64,000 nucleotides of DNA from Pseudomonas azotoformans (GTDB lineage: Bacteria; Pseudomonadota; Gammaproteobacteria; Pseudomonadales; Pseudomonadaceae), in the NCBI RefSeq assembly GCF_900103345.1, contig NZ_LT629702.1, forward strand, positions 1,302,001 to 1,366,000, in the 5' to 3' direction. Position numbers and translations under genes: made by a program. Below, one piece after another: positions 10,059-19,614 of the stretch. The notes beneath the pieces are model-generated. The model saw only the letters and a list, made by a program, of their open reading frames with translations. It did no database searches and had not been told where the DNA came from. Numbering within the stretch: the stretch's first letter is position 1; each line of letters starts with the position of its first letter.

Positions 10059-10303
10059 TAATGCGCGAGGGTGAAAATACTCGTCACCTCTATGAAATGA
10101 CGGCACTGTAAAGTGTTTAGAAGTAAGAAATATCGCACTTCGTTCGTGAAGTATCTGATGATTCAGGTGGTTAATGGCTATAGCTGAAGTGAAATGTCGG
10201 CTTTATAGTTGAATATGTTTTCGGAGCATCAATTTTTTTGATGTGTATGGAGCGAGTATTCACGGCTGCGTGGTTGTGTTCTCTTTGGTAAAGGCAAATA
10301 GGT

Positions 10304-11338
10304 GTGGTTTTGAAAGCGAGTGTTTTAGGCGTCGGGTTTTTGCTTTGTCTGTGCTCTGTTGAAGCGCTTGCTGTTGCGTGTGTGAGCTCGATGCCCGGAG
10401 CGACTGTTGCTGTCAATCTGCCGGCGACTATCAACTATGTCGGTGGACTTGAGCAAGGCCAATTTATCTCGTCAGGGTGGAGTGAAGTTGTGAGCTCCCT
10501 GGCGATTAAGTGTTCGCCTGATAGCTCAGGGGGCGGGGTGGTTATTTACGCAGAGTCGGTCGCTGAGCCTGTCGGAAAAACGATTCTGTTTAATGGAGTA
10601 TCGTATGATATTTTCAGGACCGCTACCCCTGGTGTTGGTGTTATTGCTGAGGCAAGTGTCAATGGTACGTACTTCCCTTTAGTGAGAAATAAACCTATTC
10701 AATTGAGGTCGCTGACAATTACCACTCAGGATTACTATATCGGTATGCGTGCGCGCGTTCAGTTGGTTGCCTATACAGCTCTATCGTCGGGATCATTAAA
10801 ATTTACGGGGCTTCCTGAACTGTATTCACAGTGGCAGGGATCTCCTACAGCGAGGCAGGCGGCAACGGCTCTTTCGGTATCGGGTACGGCCATTGAGGTG
10901 AAGAATAAAACCTGCAAACTCAGTATGCCTGCGATTGTGAAGTTGCCAAACGTCGATGTGTCGAGAATCCAGTCGATAAATAGCACAAGTGGTGATACAT
11001 CTTTTACGATAGTCTCTGTGTGCGAGGATGCATTTGCTGATTATCAAGTCAATTATACGCTCACGGATGTAAATAACGTTGCCAATACTACCTCTGTTTT
11101 AAGTTTGGAAAAGCTGCCCAGTGCTGCTGCGGGTTTAGGGTTGCAGATACTTGATAACAATATGCCGTTGACGTTTTCTCCCTCAGACTCATTGACGGCC
11201 AGAAAACCATTGGGAAGTGTATCGAATTCACAGAGTATAATAAGCAAGCTGTTAACCGTGAGGTACGTTCGAACTAAATCAGTGGTAACTCCTGGAATTG
11301 TTAGAGCGGGCGCTGCGATAACGTTGTCTTATCAGTAG
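10304..11338 (+). CDS. Orphan fimbrial adhesin-like protein
   Basis: Secreted, probably chaperone-usher-type tip adhesin. A hydrophobic signal peptide (about 1-24) precedes a mature protein with two domains: an N-terminal receptor-like domain and, from about residue 205, a C-terminal pilin domain with paired cysteines (TCKLS, VCEDA) ending in AAITLSYQ, a pattern of donor-strand-accepting pilins. The start is GTG with AAGG upstream. The gene is AT-richer than its neighbours, indicating acquisition. No chaperone or usher gene is in the window. Two related genes lie on the other strand at 14991-16000 and 17316-18326. Receptor specificity is unknown. Confidence 0.72.
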   Translation: MVLKASVLGVGFLLCLCSVEALAVACVSSMPGATVAVNLPATINYVGGLEQGQFISSGWSEVVSSLAIKCSPDSSGGGVVIYAESVAEPVGKTILFNGVSYDIFRTATPGVGVIAEASVNGTYFPLVRNKPIQLRSLTITTQDYYIGMRARVQLVAYTALSSGSLKFTGLPELYSQWQGSPTARQAATALSVSGTAIEVKNKTCKLSMPAIVKLPNVDVSRIQSINSTSGDTSFTIVSVCEDAFADYQVNYTLTDVNNVANTTSVLSLEKLPSAAAGLGLQILDNNMPLTFSPSDSLTARKPLGSVSNSQSIISKLLTVRYVRTKSVVTPGIVRAGAAITLSYQ

Positions 11339-11545
11339 GCGAGAGGTTTTTACTCAATATTGCCTCGCGAGGCGTGTTGGAGTGCTTTTTAGTTGCTGCT
11401 GTATCGTAGGCGTGTGAGCGGAGTCGATTACAGAGCGCCTGACATGCCTGGCCCTGTTTGCGTGCACGTCCGGTGACACATCGTGGAGATTACTTCACGC
11501 CCTGGCCCAAAAGTCGATCTGACGCTCACAGTTCAGCCTTGTGCG

Positions 11546-12340
11546 TCACTCCTGAGCTTGCAGGAACAGCAAAAACAACTCGGACTGCGACTTGATGCCC
11601 AACTTGTTATAGAGGTGCCGGCGGTGCACTTTCACGGTCTCGGCAGAGATCGCCAGCTTGCGTGCGATCTCTTTGTTCGAGCAGCCGCTGAGCATCAACT
11701 GGGCCACCTCCGCTTCGCGCGTCGACAATGTCGAGCTGATGTTCAGCGTCGGGGCGTTCAGGCGCTCCTGCCAGTCCGCCACCGGTTCCGGCGCGTTCTT
11801 CAAGCCCTGTTCGTACAGGCAGCGTTGACGCATGAGGGCCGCGACCCAAGGTTGAATCAGCCCCAGCAACGCGATCTGTTGCTGCGTGAAACGGCTGCGG
11901 CTGCCCAGGGATAGGCTGAGCGTACGCTCCGGATCGAGTTGCACGTTGATGTGCACCTCGTCGGCAACCACGTTGAGGCGAAAGTAGCGTTGATAGTAGT
12001 CGGTCTGTTCAAAGCATTCGGGGGCAACGTCGTCCAGTTGAAACAGCCCGCTGGCCGGTGCTTCCCGGTTGGCCAGGTAAAAGGGGTCAAGCAGGTACAA
12101 CCCCCTGAGGTAGTCCTGGAACAGCGAGTCGGGGCCGCCGTCCTCGCCTGGAGACTCCGCCAGTAGCTGTGGCCGGCCGGCGCTGAAGATCAGCACGACC
12201 CAGTTGTCCATCGGTACATACCGGTTGAGCAAGCGCGCCATGGAGGTCCAGAACGTTGGACGGTCGAGGGTCTCGATCAGCTTTCCGACCGAGCCATGCC
12301 AGGCCACATCCTGCAACGTCAGATTCATTTCACTACCCAT
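11546..12340 (-). CDS. LuxR-family transcriptional regulator, first copy
   Basis: DNA-binding regulator with a C-terminal LuxR helix-turn-helix (LSTREAEVAQLMLSG, AETVKVHRRHLYNKLG) and an N-terminal domain of unknown ligand with the motif LRGLYLLDPFY. It is a clear paralogue of the regulator at 59315-60100 over its whole length, including the GLYLLDPF block and spacing to the helix-turn-helix. It is divergent from the amidase gene at 12453, so it probably controls that operon. Possible starts are at 12355, 12340 and 12328; none has a strong ribosome-binding site and 12340 is a compromise. It is not an obvious acyl-homoserine-lactone receptor and has no response-regulator receiver domain. Confidence 0.88.
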   Translation of the reverse strand: MGSEMNLTLQDVAWHGSVGKLIETLDRPTFWTSMARLLNRYVPMDNWVVLIFSAGRPQLLAESPGEDGGPDSLFQDYLRGLYLLDPFYLANREAPASGLFQLDDVAPECFEQTDYYQRYFRLNVVADEVHINVQLDPERTLSLSLGSRSRFTQQQIALLGLIQPWVAALMRQRCLYEQGLKNAPEPVADWQERLNAPTLNISSTLSTREAEVAQLMLSGCSNKEIARKLAISAETVKVHRRHLYNKLGIKSQSELFLLFLQAQE

Positions 12341-12452
12341 TCGGGGGTACCCCATCGAAGTGATTTTTTGCCATGCAGACGCAGCCCATACTCGTTTCTA
12401 GCCCACGTTCATGCAGTACCCGCGTGGACTCAACCTTGCGCAAGGATCAACG

Positions 12453-13268
12453 ATGAAGATTGAACTCATGCAGTTAGCCGGCCGCGATGGCGATACCGCT
12501 TATAACCTGAGACGCGCCTTGGATGCCATCGCCCACTGCGATGCAGATACCGACCTGCTGGTGTTTCCTGAAACCCACTTGATGGGCTTCGTCGGTGGCG
12601 AGCAATTGGCTAGGGTAGCTGAAACCCTGGAAGGCCCATCGCTGCGGGCTATCCAACAAGCCGTGTGCCAACGCAATGTCTCGGTGATCATCGGACTGGT
12701 CGAGAACGACGCAGGCGTGTTCTACAACACCTCGGTTTTGGTCACCCCTGAAGGTATCTCGTTGTGTTATCGCAAGACCCATTTGTGGCCTTCCGAACGC
12801 GGCGACATCCGCCCGGGCGACCGTTTCGTCACCACCCTGTGGAAAGGAGTGCGGGTTGGCATCCTGATCTGCTACGACATCGAGCTGCCGGAAACCGCCC
12901 GGGCTTTGGCTCAGTTGGGAGCCGAACTGATCATCGTCACCAACGGCAATATGGACCCGTATGGCCCTGTGCATCGCACTGCGATCATGGCCCGGGCACA
13001 GGAAAACCAGGTGTTCGCCGTAATGGTCAACCGAGCCGGCGAGGGCGACGACGGCCTGGTGTTTGCCGGAGGCAGTGCCGTTGTCGACCCATTTGGCCGT
13101 GTATTGCTGGAGGCCGAGCGCGACGAGGCCCGGCAAGTCATCACGCTGGACCTGGCACAAATCGCAGCCGCCCGAGCGGACTATCACTACCTCAACGATC
13201 GGCGCCTGCTGATGGCTGGCGAGCGTGTGGAGCATGCCGACGGGCGCCGCGAGTGGTTGATCAGCTGA
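12453..13268 (+). CDS. Carbon-nitrogen hydrolase (nitrilase superfamily)
   Basis: Cytoplasmic amidase-type enzyme of the nitrilase superfamily, 271 residues. The Glu-Lys-Cys triad is visible: Glu40 in VFPETHL, Lys108 in CYRKTHLWPSE and Cys140 in LICYDIELPE. These hydrolyse linear amides or carbamoyl compounds. The sequence around the Cys is amidase-like, and it is not a member of the nearby nitrile-hydratase pathway. The ATG chosen has AAGGA eight bases before it; the frame opens 42 bases earlier without a site. It is followed after 62 bases by a polyamine-binding-protein gene, so N-carbamoylputrescine or a similar aminoamide is a reasonable candidate substrate, unproven. Confidence 0.92.
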   Translation: MKIELMQLAGRDGDTAYNLRRALDAIAHCDADTDLLVFPETHLMGFVGGEQLARVAETLEGPSLRAIQQAVCQRNVSVIIGLVENDAGVFYNTSVLVTPEGISLCYRKTHLWPSERGDIRPGDRFVTTLWKGVRVGILICYDIELPETARALAQLGAELIIVTNGNMDPYGPVHRTAIMARAQENQVFAVMVNRAGEGDDGLVFAGGSAVVDPFGRVLLEAERDEARQVITLDLAQIAAARADYHYLNDRRLLMAGERVEHADGRREWLIS

Positions 13269-13330
13269 TTCATTCCAACACCATAAAAATAATCAATTGG
13301 CAGGCGTGACCGCTTGCCCAGGAGATCTCG

Positions 13331-14431
13331 ATGCTTGGTACACGATGCGCGCCATGGTTCCTCGCTTTGTTCGTCAGCAGCGTTGCAGTCTGCGTCCATG
13401 CTGAAGAACCGAAGGTCAATATCTATAACTGGTACGACTTCATCGCCCCCGATACCTTGAAAAACTTTCAGGCGCAAACCGGCATCCAGTCCGCCTACGA
13501 TGTGTTCGATAACAGTGAGGTCATGCAGAGCAAGCTCATGGCCGGGCGCAGCGGTTACGACGTGGTGGTGGCCACGGGAGATCTGTTGCCGAACCTGATC
13601 AAGGCCGGCGTGCTCAAAGCGTTGGATCGCTCTCAGCTGCCGAACCTGTCCCACCTCGACCCGGACATCCTGGCCAAACTCCAGAGCAACGATCCCGGCA
13701 ACCGCTTCGCCGTTCCTTACCTGTGGGGCACCACGGGCATCGGCTATGACGTGGAGAAAGTCAAAACGCTGTTGGGCAGCACGGCGCCAGTCGACTCCTG
13801 GGACCTGATTTTCAAAGAGGAAAATCTCGCCAAGTTGGGTGACTGCGGAGTGGCGATGTTGGATGCACCGGGCGAGATTATTCCCATTGCCTTGCATTAC
13901 CTCGGCCTGCCCTACAACAGCCAGAACCCGGACGATTACCTGAAGGCCCAGGCGTTGCTGCTCAAGCTTCGCCCGCATATCCGTTACTTCGACTCGTCGC
14001 GCTTTATCACCGATCTGGCCAACGGCAACATCTGCGCGGTGGTGGGGTGGGCTGGCGGCGTGATGGATGCCAAGAAAGCCGCTGACGCGGCTGGCAATGG
14101 CCGCCAGATTCAATACAGCATTCCCAAGGAGGGCGCGCCGGTGTGGGTCGAAAGTCTGGTATTGCTCAGCGATGCACCGAACCCGCAACAGGGACTGGCA
14201 TTTATCGATTACATGCTGCGTCCGGCAGTGATTGCCGAGTCGTCCAACTACCTCAGTTATGCCAACGCGAATAAGGATGCCAGGAGCCTCGTTGATGCCA
14301 AGGTTCGTGACAATGCAGGGGTTTATCCTTCAAAGGCTGTTCTGGATACGTTGTTTCCGTTGGAGCCGCTACCGCTGAAGCTGGAGCGCGTACGTACGCG
14401 GATATGGAGCAAGGTTAAAAGCGGAACGTGA
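13331..14431 (+). CDS. Periplasmic polyamine-binding protein (PotF/SpuD type), first copy
   Basis: Solute-binding component for putrescine/spermidine-type ligands. A signal peptide (about 1-24, ending VCVHA) precedes KVNIYNWYDFIAPDTLKNF, the family start, with later blocks GYDVVVATGDL, WGTTGIGYDVEKV and DSWDLIFKEENLAKL. The first two contribute aromatic and acidic residues that hold the amines in PotF/PotD. The 366-residue length is normal. AGGAG precedes the ATG. It follows the nitrilase-family gene and shares its direction. No ABC permease or ATPase genes are adjacent, so it either feeds a transporter elsewhere or acts as a sensor. A paralogue lies at 57505-58584. Confidence 0.92.
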   Translation: MLGTRCAPWFLALFVSSVAVCVHAEEPKVNIYNWYDFIAPDTLKNFQAQTGIQSAYDVFDNSEVMQSKLMAGRSGYDVVVATGDLLPNLIKAGVLKALDRSQLPNLSHLDPDILAKLQSNDPGNRFAVPYLWGTTGIGYDVEKVKTLLGSTAPVDSWDLIFKEENLAKLGDCGVAMLDAPGEIIPIALHYLGLPYNSQNPDDYLKAQALLLKLRPHIRYFDSSRFITDLANGNICAVVGWAGGVMDAKKAADAAGNGRQIQYSIPKEGAPVWVESLVLLSDAPNPQQGLAFIDYMLRPAVIAESSNYLSYANANKDARSLVDAKVRDNAGVYPSKAVLDTLFPLEPLPLKLERVRTRIWSKVKSGT

Positions 14432-14464
14432 TGGGGCTTTAGAGGCACGCAAGGCAGTGGGAAA

Positions 14465-14600
14465 TTACAGGTGACCTGCGCGTTGGGCTGCGTCGAGCAG
14501 CCCGAACAAATGTGTGGTGTGAAACTTGTAGAGTAACCGTATCTTGTTGGCGCTGAAGGTTTTGTGGCTGAGGGATAAAATCCTGACAATACCCTGATGG
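14465..14600 (-). pseudogene. LuxR-type response-regulator remnant (C-terminal helix-turn-helix)
   Basis: The minus strand encodes LSLSHKTFSANKIRLLYKF then GLLDAAQRAGHL and a stop, matching the recognition helix and C-terminus of FixJ/NarL response regulators common in Pseudomonas (usually SHKTVSAHK). Upstream codons no longer resemble the domain, so only the tail survives. Confidence 0.55.
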
Positions 14601-14790
14601 TCATGGCCCTTTGTCGTGGATATTGTGGAGCGTCTTGTCACCAGACTTGATCGCAACTGATTGGCTCCTTCATGAGGGTCCCAGAGCTTCTGCCTCGCCG
14701 ATGCCCTCAGTACAGGCAGGTTTGACTTAGTTGGCCTGCGAAGCGAGAGATTGCAACTTGTCCGCAAGGGAGTTGGTCGTTGGTAGCTTC
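14601..14790. other. Non-coding stretch before the tandem duplication
   Basis: No convincing gene, RNA or repeat is seen. With the regulator remnant and the first 200 bases of the duplicated unit it forms a gene-poor 0.56-kb gap between the polyamine-binding-protein gene and the adhesin copy. Confidence 0.5.
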
Positions 14791-16567
14791 TCTGATTCAC
14801 ATTTTCTGGTTGGAGTCGTGCGACGCAAAACGTTCCACCAGATATGCCTTCTTCGCGTGGCTGAGTTGCTTCAGTGTGCGTAGGCTATTTCGCAAGCGCT
14901 CAAGGAGCTGCCCATACGGCCGTGATGGGTGATCTCAGTCAGGTCTGGCCGGAGGGCTAACGGCTCCAGCAGTGAGCCTGCAGCCGCCAATCACTGGTAG
15001 CTCATGGTGAATGTGATTTCGGCATTCGCTGTGCCAGGGCTTACGTCCGACCCCTTAGCGGTTTGGATGTAGCGCGCGTTCAAAGGAATTGTGAAGTTTC
15101 CGCCTGTACTTGAATACTCACTAAATAATTTGGATTTGTTCAGTGCGATGGGGGTTAGATTGCTGTCAGTGAGTTGCAGGCCAATACCTTTCGCTGTTGA
15201 GTTTAGGTTAAGACTTATAATGCCTTGACCATCACTCTTTGAGGGGGACGATGCAAGAGGGGTGAGGGTATAACTGACGTTTTTGATGCCCGCTGGGCAA
15301 TTATTAAGTTTAAGATTGAAAGAGATGGCTTTTTTCGACGGAGAACCATCCATGGGAATGTCCTCCAGTCGATGTTGGCCCATGTTTACATTGATGTTAG
15401 GAGTCTCGCACGAGCTCGGAACAAAGACTGTGTTGTTGATAAGTCGAAAGGTTGCTAACTTCAGCGTATCTGCAGTCAAGCTACCAGCATCGCCAGCTGG
15501 AATAGTGGCCCCGCTCGCTATGTTGCCGGTTTTTACAAACCGTATAGCCGATGGCTCTGCCTTAATCGTATAGCCTGTTCCATTAACGGGTAAGCTTGAA
15601 CTGCCAAGTGCTTTCATAGGAGCCTTGGCGTAAATATACTGCCAGGATATGCCAGTGTTGCCTATAGGGAACTTGTCCGACCCGGTCGTCGCGCTTCCCA
15701 AATTGCTTTGTGCTCCCCAGGGTGCCGTAGTTCCGCATTGGAATTCGGTAGCATCAGTATGTTGGAACGCTGCGGATTCAAATAATGTAGTACCCAAAGG
15801 AATATCTCTAGGAAGATTAATTGTTTTGGGTAGGCTGACGCTCATGATCTGTGTTGTGGCGTTAGAGGTCTTGAAATTGCACATTGCGAGCGAGGGGTGG
15901 GGATTATTAAAATTAGAGCTACGACATGCCACTTAAATGCAAGAGGGTTTAGTGTTGTGTGGGATGCTGACATTTTTCCAATTTGGGGAGTGCTATTCAT
16001 GGCTCAAGGAATCTTTGTAGATTAAGTGTTTAGGTTTGATGTAGTGGTTGATATTAAAAGTATGACGCTTTTCGTCTGGCATCTATCTGTATATTCGGTC
16101 ATTTTTTCATTGAGCGCTGAAACTACAAATAACGGTTGGGGTGTGTAGTTGACTGTTGATGTCGGATAATTCGAGTATTTATAATGAGCTGAGAAAACCC
16201 GAATCATCTGATCGTCGATTGACTCCTTTGAAATCATGATCAATTGGCGCTCTACTGTGAATCAGATAAATCCTGCATCCAGAAGGAAAAATCTCTATGC
16301 GTCAAAAAACAATTGAATTCGTTGCCGATGAGATTCGATGCCCATTGCCCTTTGGTTAGGCGTGTCGCTAAAAAACGGGACCTATCGAGCGTCTCAATCG
16401 TTTGCGTCAGCAATTCGATAACTATGCTTGATATGGTTGATTTGACCAAACGGTTCGATGCCGGTTTGTGAGTCAAGTGAGAAGGTGCTTGCGCTACGGC
16501 GTTATTCGGGGGGGAAAGATGACACCTGAAAGTCTTTGTTCTGATTGTGCTTTAAGGGATTGTTTTA
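14791..16567. repeat. Tandem duplication, copy 1 (adhesin unit)
   Basis: This segment recurs at 17116-19047 in the same orientation with roughly nine bases in ten identical. It contains the tail of an unidentified gene (minus strand, QLSHAKKAYLVERF), a fimbrial adhesin gene, about 0.5 kb of AT-rich upstream DNA and the last ~20 codons of a LysR gene. It ends abruptly at an IS5-type transposase fragment. Relative to copy 2 it lacks about 150 bases near 16455. The 16001-16500 part is non-coding apart from the LysR tail and presumably holds the adhesin promoter. Confidence 0.85.
14991..16000 (-). pseudogene. Fimbrial adhesin-like gene, copy 1, frameshifted in the signal peptide
   Basis: Near-duplicate of the gene at 17316-18326. 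From the ATG at 16000 the minus strand reads MNSTPQIGKM and on to FKWHVVALILIIPTP, then loses frame at about 15890, where one base is missing compared with copy 2. The remaining 300 codons (CNFKTSNATTQIMSVSLPKT onwards) are open and end AEITFTMSYQ like a pilin domain. A GTG at 15932 could start the mature frame but without any signal peptide, so export would fail. Either a recent inactivation or an off state. Mature-domain residues are about 95 per cent the same as copy 2. Confidence 0.72.
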
Positions 16568-16568
16568 T

Positions 16569-16850
16569 CGTAAATTGATCTGGCAAATCGCGGCTCGCCG
16601 CGGCACCTATTCCAAGTTGAATAAACGCAGTCTGCTGTACAAGGCCAAACGCAAGATCGAGTACTACAAAACTCAGACGCGGGCCAAGGTCGAGCATCCT
16701 TTTCGGCTGATCAAACGGCGGTTCGGTTATGTGAAGGTACGCTTTGGTGGGCTGATGAAAAGCCCGGCCCAGTTGACCGCACTGTTCGCCCTGTCGAACC
16801 TGTGGATGGCTCGAAAACAACTGATGGGTATGGGTGAATTGCGCAGTTAA
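16569..16850 (+). pseudogene. IS5-family transposase, C-terminal fragment
   Basis: Encodes about 95 residues of an IS5-type DDE transposase end: WQIAARRGTYSKLNKRS, KAKRKIEYYKTQTRAKVEHP, FRLIKRRFGYVKVRF, LTALFALSNLWMARKQL. The Glu of the DDE triad lies in KVEHPFR. The N-terminal two thirds are absent; the fragment is fused directly to the end of duplication copy 1 and so replaces most of a LysR gene. The following 16851-17115 shows no gene and no clear terminal inverted repeat. Confidence 0.82.
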
Positions 16851-17115
16851 CACCGAAAGCCGGACAAAAACGCCCTCAATACCCGATGCACTGTTCGCTT
16901 CTCAGCAAATAGCGGGTCACTTCGAGAAAGTTGCGACTGACCGCCGGCACACGGCGAGTTGATCGGAGCATCCCTAAAAGCCCGACATGGGAGATCGCCC
17001 ACGTTTTCGGGACGTTTGCACGAGAATCCCGGCGGTATCACGTCAGCGCAACTCCATGATCGGGTTGCGGTTCGTCAATACGTGCTCAGTGAGCAGTTTT
17101 AGTCGCCCGTGTTCC

Positions 17116-19047
17116 TCTGATGCACATTTTCTGGTTGGAGTCGGGCGACGCAAAACGTTCCACCAGCTATGCCTTCTTCGCGTGGCTGAGTTGCTTCAAT
17201 GTGCGGTGGCTATGTCGCAAGCGCTCAAGAAGCTGCCCATACGGACGTGAGGGGTGATCTCAGTCAGGCCTGGCCGGAGGGCTAATGGCTCCGGCAGTGA
17301 GCCTGCAGCCGCCAATCACTGGTAGCTCATGGTGAATGTGATTTCGGCATTCGCTGTGCCAGGGCTTACGTCCGATCCCTTAGCGGTTTGGATGTAGCGC
17401 GCGTTCAAAGGAATTGTGAAGTTTCCGCCTGTACTTGAATACTCACTAAATAATTTGGCTTTGTTCAGTGCGATGGGGGTTAGATTGCTGTCAGTGAGTT
17501 GTAGGCCAATACCTTTCGCTGTTGAGTTTACGTTAAGACTTATAATGCCTTGACCATCACTCTTTGAGGGGGACGATGCAAGAGGGGTGAGGGTATAACT
17601 GACGTTCTTGATGCCCGCTGGGCAATTATTAAGTTTAAGATTGAAAGAGATGGCTTTTTTCGACGGGGAACCATCCCTAGGAATATCCTCCAGTCGATGT
17701 TGGCCCATGTTTACATTGATATTAGGAGTCTCGCACGAGCTCGGAACAAAGACTGTGTTGTTGATAAGTCGAAAGGTCGCTAACTTCAGCGTCTCTGCAG
17801 TCAAGCTACCAGCATCGCCAGCTGGAATAGTGGCCCCGTTCGCTATGTTGCCGGTCTTTATAAACCGTATAGCCGATGCATTTGGACTAAGCGTATAGCC
17901 TATTCCATTAAAGGGTAAGGTTGAACTGCCAAATGCTGTCATAGGGACCTTGGCGTAAATATACTGCCAGGATATGCCAGTGTTGCCTATAGGAAACTTG
18001 TCCGACCCGGTGGTCGTGCTTCCCAAATTGCTTTGTATTCCCCAGGGTACCGTAGTTCCGCAATAGAATTCGGTAGCATCAGTATGTTGGAATGCTGCGG
18101 ATTCGAATAATGTCGTACCCAAAGGGATATCTCTAGGAAGATTAATTGTTTTGGGTAGGCTGACGCTCATGATCTGTGTTGTGGTGTTAGAGGTCTTGAA
18201 GTTGCACATTGCGAGCGACGGGGTGGGGGTTATTAAAATTAGAGCTACGATATGCCACTTAAATGCAAGAGGATTTAGTGTTGTGTGGGATGCTGATATT
18301 TTTCCAATTTGGGGAGTGCTATTCATGGCTCAAGGAACCTTTGCAGATTGAGTATTTAGGTTTGATGTGGTGGTTGATATTAAAAGTATGACACTTTTCG
18401 TCCGGCATCTATCTGTATATCCAGCCGTTTTTTCATTGAGCGCTGAAACTACAAGTAACGGGTGGGGTGTGTAATTGACTGTTGATGTCGGATAATTCGA
18501 GCATTTCTAATGAGCTGAGAAAACTCGCATCGTCTGATCGTCAATTGACTCCTTTGAAATCATGATCAATTGGCGCTCTACTGGGAATCAGAAAAATCCT
18601 ACGCCCAGAAGGAAAAATCTCTATGCGTCAAAAAAACAATTGAATTCGTTGCCGATGAGATCCGATGCCGATTGCCCTTTGGTTAGGCGTGCCGCTAAAA
18701 ACGGGACCTATCGAGCGTCTCAATCGTTTGCGTCAGTAATTCGATAACCATGATTGATATGGTTGACTTGACCAAAGGGTTCGACATAGGCACATGCGGT
18801 GGGCGGTATATTTTTTGTACAGCCTCCGGAAAGGTGTTGTGAGTGCTCAGCCCCTGCGGTACCCGCCAGTCCATGCTTTTTATAAGCCAAAGTTATCGAG
18901 TGGTTCATCGAGGCCTTTAAGGTCACGGTCCAGTGTGGATGCCGGTTTGTGAGTCAAGTGAGAAAGCACTTGCGCTATGGCGTAATTCTGAGAAAAAGAT
19001 AACACCCGAAAATCTTTGTTCTGGTTGTGCTTTAAGGAATTGTTTTA
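17116..19047. repeat. Tandem duplication, copy 2 (adhesin unit)
   Basis: Second copy of the unit at 14791-16567, same orientation, with an extra ~150 bases at about 18786-18935 that copy 1 lacks. 18327-18922 is non-coding upstream DNA of the adhesin gene, AT-rich, with no terminator recognised. Its right end runs into a LysR fragment that continues past the duplicated part, showing that the ancestral order was LysR gene then adhesin gene. Confidence 0.85.
17316..18326 (-). CDS. Fimbrial adhesin-like protein, copy 2 (intact)
   Basis: Exported pilin/adhesin-like protein of 336 residues. The leader is long: MNSTPQIGK then a polar stretch and a hydrophobic core (WHIVALILI) ending PSLA, with cleavage expected before MCNF. 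The mature part has an N-terminal domain and a C-terminal pilin-like domain with two cysteines (SSCETPNINVNMGQHRL, NNCPAGIKNVSYTL) and an end motif AEITFTMSYQ similar to the C-terminal strand bound by periplasmic chaperones. Low GC compared with the flanks. No chaperone or usher is present in the window, so assembly would depend on genes elsewhere. The ligand is unknown. It is related to, but diverged from, the protein at 10304-11338. Confidence 0.75.
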   Translation of the reverse strand: MNSTPQIGKISASHTTLNPLAFKWHIVALILITPTPSLAMCNFKTSNTTTQIMSVSLPKTINLPRDIPLGTTLFESAAFQHTDATEFYCGTTVPWGIQSNLGSTTTGSDKFPIGNTGISWQYIYAKVPMTAFGSSTLPFNGIGYTLSPNASAIRFIKTGNIANGATIPAGDAGSLTAETLKLATFRLINNTVFVPSSCETPNINVNMGQHRLEDIPRDGSPSKKAISFNLKLNNCPAGIKNVSYTLTPLASSPSKSDGQGIISLNVNSTAKGIGLQLTDSNLTPIALNKAKLFSEYSSTGGNFTIPLNARYIQTAKGSDVSPGTANAEITFTMSYQ

Positions 19048-19513
19048 AAGTTGTTTTGAGCGCCTGAGCCGTCGCTGAAAGAGGGCTGCTTGGCAATATA
19101 AACCCAATATCTCTTATTGTTACTCGGGCACGTATGGGTCTGTAGTGGGATTTTTTCGCGGAGTCAGGATAAGTAAGTGCCAGAGCGGGTAGAACCGAAA
19201 CGCAGTCGTTTTGTTCCAATATTTCCAGGGTTAAAGGGGTTCTGGCTACTTCGTACGTGAAGTGTGCAATAACTCCGCCTGTGGGGAATTGCCTATCTAT
19301 CAGCCTGCGTATACCTGATCCTTGCGCTAATGCAACTACGTCAAATGAAGCAATATCAGACCACTCGATTTTCTCCTTCTGAGCAAGTGGATGATCGGCT
19401 CGACATACAAAATGTAATACGTCTTGTATTGCCGGCTCAAGTTCTACGCCGCCGTCGTTTTCAAACCATCCATAGCATGACGTCAAATATGCCCTTCCAA
19501 TGTAGCAATCCAC
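18923..19513 (-). pseudogene. LysR-type regulator remnant (ligand-binding domain only)
   Basis: Open frame of 196 codons that matches the second half of a LysR regulator: LDCYIGRA-like start, then FVCRADHPLAQKEKIEWSDI, a RD2 segment, and VARTPLTLEILEQNDCVSVLP ending near the C-terminus. The helix-turn-helix and first part of the ligand domain are missing; the frame begins where a 110-base block similar to the end of another LysR gene (43247-43355) has been joined. The last ~20 codons are repeated at 16500-16567. Lacking a DNA-binding domain it cannot be a functional regulator. Confidence 0.75.
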
Positions 19514-19614
19514 TGGAAGTGAATTGAACTACATGCTTTGTGGACAGGCAGAAATGATCATCCGAACAGCCTGCCAGACGACGCCTAAAGACTCTCAGGG
19601 TCGCCAAAAAACAT
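19505..19614. repeat. 110-bp block also found at 43247-43356
   Basis: About 85-90 per cent identical to the end of the LysR gene at 43327 plus its downstream DNA: it includes the codons for the LysR end FFGDPESL and stop, read on the minus strand. Here it is a displaced fragment joined to the truncated LysR gene on one side and to a direct repeat on the other. Confidence 0.8.

Noticed and set aside
11546..12340. Quorum-sensing LuxR receptor
   Set aside because: The N-terminal domain does not show the acyl-homoserine-lactone-binding pattern and no LuxI-type gene is near.
12453..13268. True nitrilase belonging to the aldoxime pathway
   Set aside because: The active-site surroundings are amidase-like and the gene is 18 kb from the cluster beside a polyamine-binding-protein gene.
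14465..14800. Whole 111-codon minus-strand frame as a gene
   Set aside because: Only its last third resembles a LuxR helix-turn-helix; the rest is unstructured sequence, so it is listed as a remnant.
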